Below are positions 5,091-6,638 of a stretch of DNA of 6,638 nt, in pieces. Below the pieces are notes generated by a model. That model made no database searches. It was not told the DNA's origin and saw only the letters and a list, made by a program, of their open reading frames with translations. Origin of the DNA: Actinomycetes bacterium (GTDB taxonomy: Bacteria > Actinomycetota > Acidimicrobiia > Acidimicrobiales > Palsa-688). Each line of letters begins with the position of its first letter. Position 1 is the first letter of the stretch. Made by a program: the position numbers and the translations under genes. The stretch is taken from the NCBI GenBank assembly GCA_021798075.1, contig JAJZYO010000114.1, positions 1 to 6,638 on the forward strand. Direction: 5' to 3'.

Positions 5091-5843
5091 GTGGCGCCGG
5101 TGGCCAGCGTAGCGCCAGGAGGGAGGGGGGCCTCGCGACGTCCCTCCTACGGTCGTGCCCCTACCCTCGAGTTTGAGCGCGACTGTTGGTCCGCCGGCCA
5201 CGATGTCGTTGTGGGCATGGACGAAGTCGGCCGGGGTGCCTGGGCGGGGCCGATCATGGTGGGGGCGGCCGTTCTCCCAAAGGGCCGGCGGGTGTACGGC
5301 GTGCGAGACTCGAAGATGCTGCCTGAAGGGCGCCGGGAGGAGCTCTTCGAGCGAGTTGCTTCATGGTGCAGCAGCTGGGCCGTCGGTGCTGCGAGCCAGG
5401 AGGAGTGCGATTCGCTCGGGATGGCGGACGCCCAACGGCTGGCCGCGAGGCGGGCACTCGACAGCCTCGCTGCGCTCGGTCCTGTGCCCGACATCGTCCT
5501 CTTGGACGGAAAATGGGACTTTGCCGGCACCGGGAGCGTCCACAAGATCGTGGGCGGTGACCGCTATTGCTTGTCGATAGCGGCCGCTTCCATACTCGCC
5601 AAGGTCACCCGGGACCGCTATATGAGGTCCTTGGCGCCAAGCTTCCCGCATTATGAGTTCGAGCACAACAAGGGCTACCCGTGCTGGCGCCACAAGATGG
5701 CGCTCCAGGCCTACGGGCCGTCTGCGATCCACAGGAGGACTTGGGTCTTCATGGACGACCTGTCCTGGGAGATGCGTGTGCACAGGGCCGAGGCGCAAAG
5801 CGCGATGGACAGCAGTGAAGACGGTCACAATGAGGGCGAGTAA
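5091..5843 (+). CDS. rnhB: Ribonuclease HII
   Basis: The 250-residue protein cuts the RNA strand of RNA-DNA hybrids and starts removal of single ribonucleotides misplaced in DNA. The four metal-binding acidic residues are visible: Asp44 and Glu45 in VGMDEVGRGAWAGP, Asp139 in LLDGKWDF, and Asp157 in VGGDRYC. The GRG motif (47-49) that senses the ribonucleotide, SIAAASILAKVTRDRYM (162-178) and the conserved Tyr188 before HNKGYP are also present. E. coli RnhB is 198 residues; the excess is about 30 disordered residues at the N-terminus and a charged C-terminus. The GTG at 5091 has no Shine-Dalgarno site. GTG at 5100 is an equally weak alternative, and no start codon follows the purine-rich stretch at 5117-5130 until Met43, which is too late. 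Short spacing (21 bp) to the previous gene suggests cotranscription and coupled translation. Confidence 0.94.
   Translation: MAPVASVAPGGRGASRRPSYGRAPTLEFERDCWSAGHDVVVGMDEVGRGAWAGPIMVGAAVLPKGRRVYGVRDSKMLPEGRREELFERVASWCSSWAVGAASQEECDSLGMADAQRLAARRALDSLAALGPVPDIVLLDGKWDFAGTGSVHKIVGGDRYCLSIAAASILAKVTRDRYMRSLAPSFPHYEFEHNKGYPCWRHKMALQAYGPSAIHRRTWVFMDDLSWEMRVHRAEAQSAMDSSEDGHNEGE
5117..5148 (+). promoter_or_regulatory. Hairpin in the 5' coding region of rnhB
   Basis: AGGAGGGA (5117-5124) and TCCCTCCT (5141-5148) are perfect 8-bp complements around a 16-nt loop that begins with a G6 run. The left arm resembles a Shine-Dalgarno site but has no in-frame start behind it. Placed about 26 nt after the GTG start, it could slow ribosomes or RNA polymerase; this is inference. 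Confidence 0.35.
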
Positions 5844-5884
5844 AAGTCGAGACGAGCTCGCTCGAAACGGGCACAATGAATGCG
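5822..5884 (+). repeat. Imperfect direct repeat across the end of rnhB
   Basis: CGGTCACAATGAGGGCG (5822-5838) and CGGGCACAATGAATGCG (5868-5884) match at 14 of 17 positions with a 46-bp offset. The first copy encodes the last residues of RNase HII (GHNEGE); the second lies in the spacer before the ABC gene. Between them is a small imperfect palindrome centred on CGAGCTCG (5848-5864). Confidence 0.5.
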
Positions 5885-5921
5885 GTCCTGGCGGAGCCGG
5901 GCACTCGAGAGGTGATAAGCG

Positions 5922-6638
5922 GTGATCATTGAAGTCGAAGGGCTGCGCAAGTCCTTCGGGAAGGTCGAAGCGCTTCGCGGCGTGGACTTTTCGGTCCCCG
6001 AAGGCCATGTGCTCGGCTTGCTCGGGCCAAACGGTGCTGGCAAGACGACGGCAGTGCGGATACTCACGACTTTGCTAGCGCCCTCCGGCGGGCGGGCGAC
6101 GGTGTGCGGGCTCGACGTTGCCCGTCACCCGGCGGCCGTCCGGCGGGTCATCGGCCTCACCGGCCAGGCGACGGCCATTGCGCCGGACCTGACCGGTTTC
6201 GAAAACCTGGAGATGGCTGGTCGCCTCTACCACTTGGGCAAGGCGACCTCGCGCACGCGTGCCCAGGAACTGCTCGATCGTTTCGACCTCGCCGACGCCG
6301 GCGGGAGGCAGGCCAAGACTTATTCGGGGGGCATGCTGCGCCGCCTCGACCTGGCTGCCAGTTTGATCGGGCGCCCAAGGGTGCTTTTCCTCGACGAGCC
6401 GACAACGGGCCTGGATCCCCGCAGCCGGTTGGGGATGTGGGGCATCATCCGCGAGCTCGTCTCGGCAGGCAGCACCTTGCTGCTCACGACCCAGTACCTG
6501 GACGAAGCGGACGAGCTCGCCGGCAGCATCGTCGTCATAGACCACGGCCAAGTGATCGCATCGGGCACGCCCGAGCAGCTGAAGGACAGGATCGGTGGCG
6601 ACGTGGTGGAGTTTTCCGTCACAAACAGGTCGCAGCTT
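5922..6638 (+). CDS. ABC transporter ATP-binding protein, DrrA type (3' end outside window)
   Basis: The first 239 residues of a cytoplasmic ATPase that would drive an ABC-2 type exporter, as in daunorubicin/doxorubicin resistance (DrrA with membrane partner DrrB). Motifs in order are Walker A GPNGAGKTT (35-43), Q-loop Gln82, the signature YSGGM (134-138) in the DrrA-typical context TYSGGMLRRLDLA, Walker B VLFLDEP (154-160), D-loop GLDPRSR (163-169), and the switch region TTQYLDEAD (189-197). The switch His is Gln191, which is usual for DrrA-like ATPases and not a sign of decay. Residues after about 225 begin the accessory C-terminal domain of these roughly 310-340-residue proteins. GTG at 5922-5924 is chosen because GAGGTGA (5909-5915) lies at good spacing before it. 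The exported substrate cannot be told; the permease is probably just beyond the window. The 78-bp gap after rnhB makes cotranscription possible. Confidence 0.93.
   Translation, partial: MIIEVEGLRKSFGKVEALRGVDFSVPEGHVLGLLGPNGAGKTTAVRILTTLLAPSGGRATVCGLDVARHPAAVRRVIGLTGQATAIAPDLTGFENLEMAGRLYHLGKATSRTRAQELLDRFDLADAGGRQAKTYSGGMLRRLDLAASLIGRPRVLFLDEPTTGLDPRSRLGMWGIIRELVSAGSTLLLTTQYLDEADELAGSIVVIDHGQVIASGTPEQLKDRIGGDVVEFSVTNRSQL

Noticed and set aside
6486..6515. Loss of the switch-region histidine in the ABC ATPase (Gln191)
   Set aside because: Gln at this place in a TTQYLDEAD context is characteristic of DrrA-like ATPases, so it is not evidence of an inactive protein.

Overview
The window is GC-rich chromosomal DNA from an actinobacterium. 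The evidence is an F420-pathway gene (cofC), an HU protein with a long Lys/Ala/Arg-rich histone-like tail, a DrrA-type ABC ATPase, GTG and TTG starts, and apparently leaderless translation. A deep-branching group such as Acidimicrobiia would fit, but the class is an inference. I see no mobile element, CRISPR array, tRNA, rRNA or phage gene.

Layout. Bases 1-133 (+) are the C-terminal end of a protein with a hexapeptide-repeat (left-handed beta-helix) pattern, probably a sugar-nucleotide pyrophosphorylase. It meets, four bases apart and tail to tail, a 900-residue GH63-type glycoside hydrolase (138-2840, -). A 235-bp divergent spacer carries a promoter for hup (3076-3690, +), which has a TTG start behind a strong Shine-Dalgarno site. 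Bases 3691-4041 hold no protein gene but are rich in structure: a nested inverted repeat, a strong hairpin, a C-rich hexamer repeat and an intrinsic terminator on the + strand, then an imperfect terminator for the convergent cofC (4042-4635, -). A 26-bp divergent spacer separates cofC from a + strand run: an aberrant RpiB/LacAB-family protein (4662-5069), rnhB for RNase HII (5091-5843), and a DrrA-type ABC ATPase (from 5922, cut by the window end).

How the genes relate. Most are ordinary housekeeping or central-metabolism genes without one shared pathway. CofC activates a three-carbon phosphoacid for the F420 side chain. HU compacts DNA. RNase HII removes ribonucleotides from DNA. The hydrolase and the upstream pyrophosphorylase remnant may both concern cytoplasmic sugar metabolism. 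Proximity of hup and cofC resembles the hupB-mutT1-ppk-fbiD neighbourhood of mycobacteria.

Most worth a second look: the structured C-rich RNA candidate in the hup 3' region (about 3826-3940), the RpiB-like protein that keeps its catalytic Cys but lacks most of the phosphate-binding residues, the inverted repeat over the hup -35 box, and the very small leaderless-type divergent spacer between cofC and the RpiB-like gene. I do not see a clear new multi-gene system.
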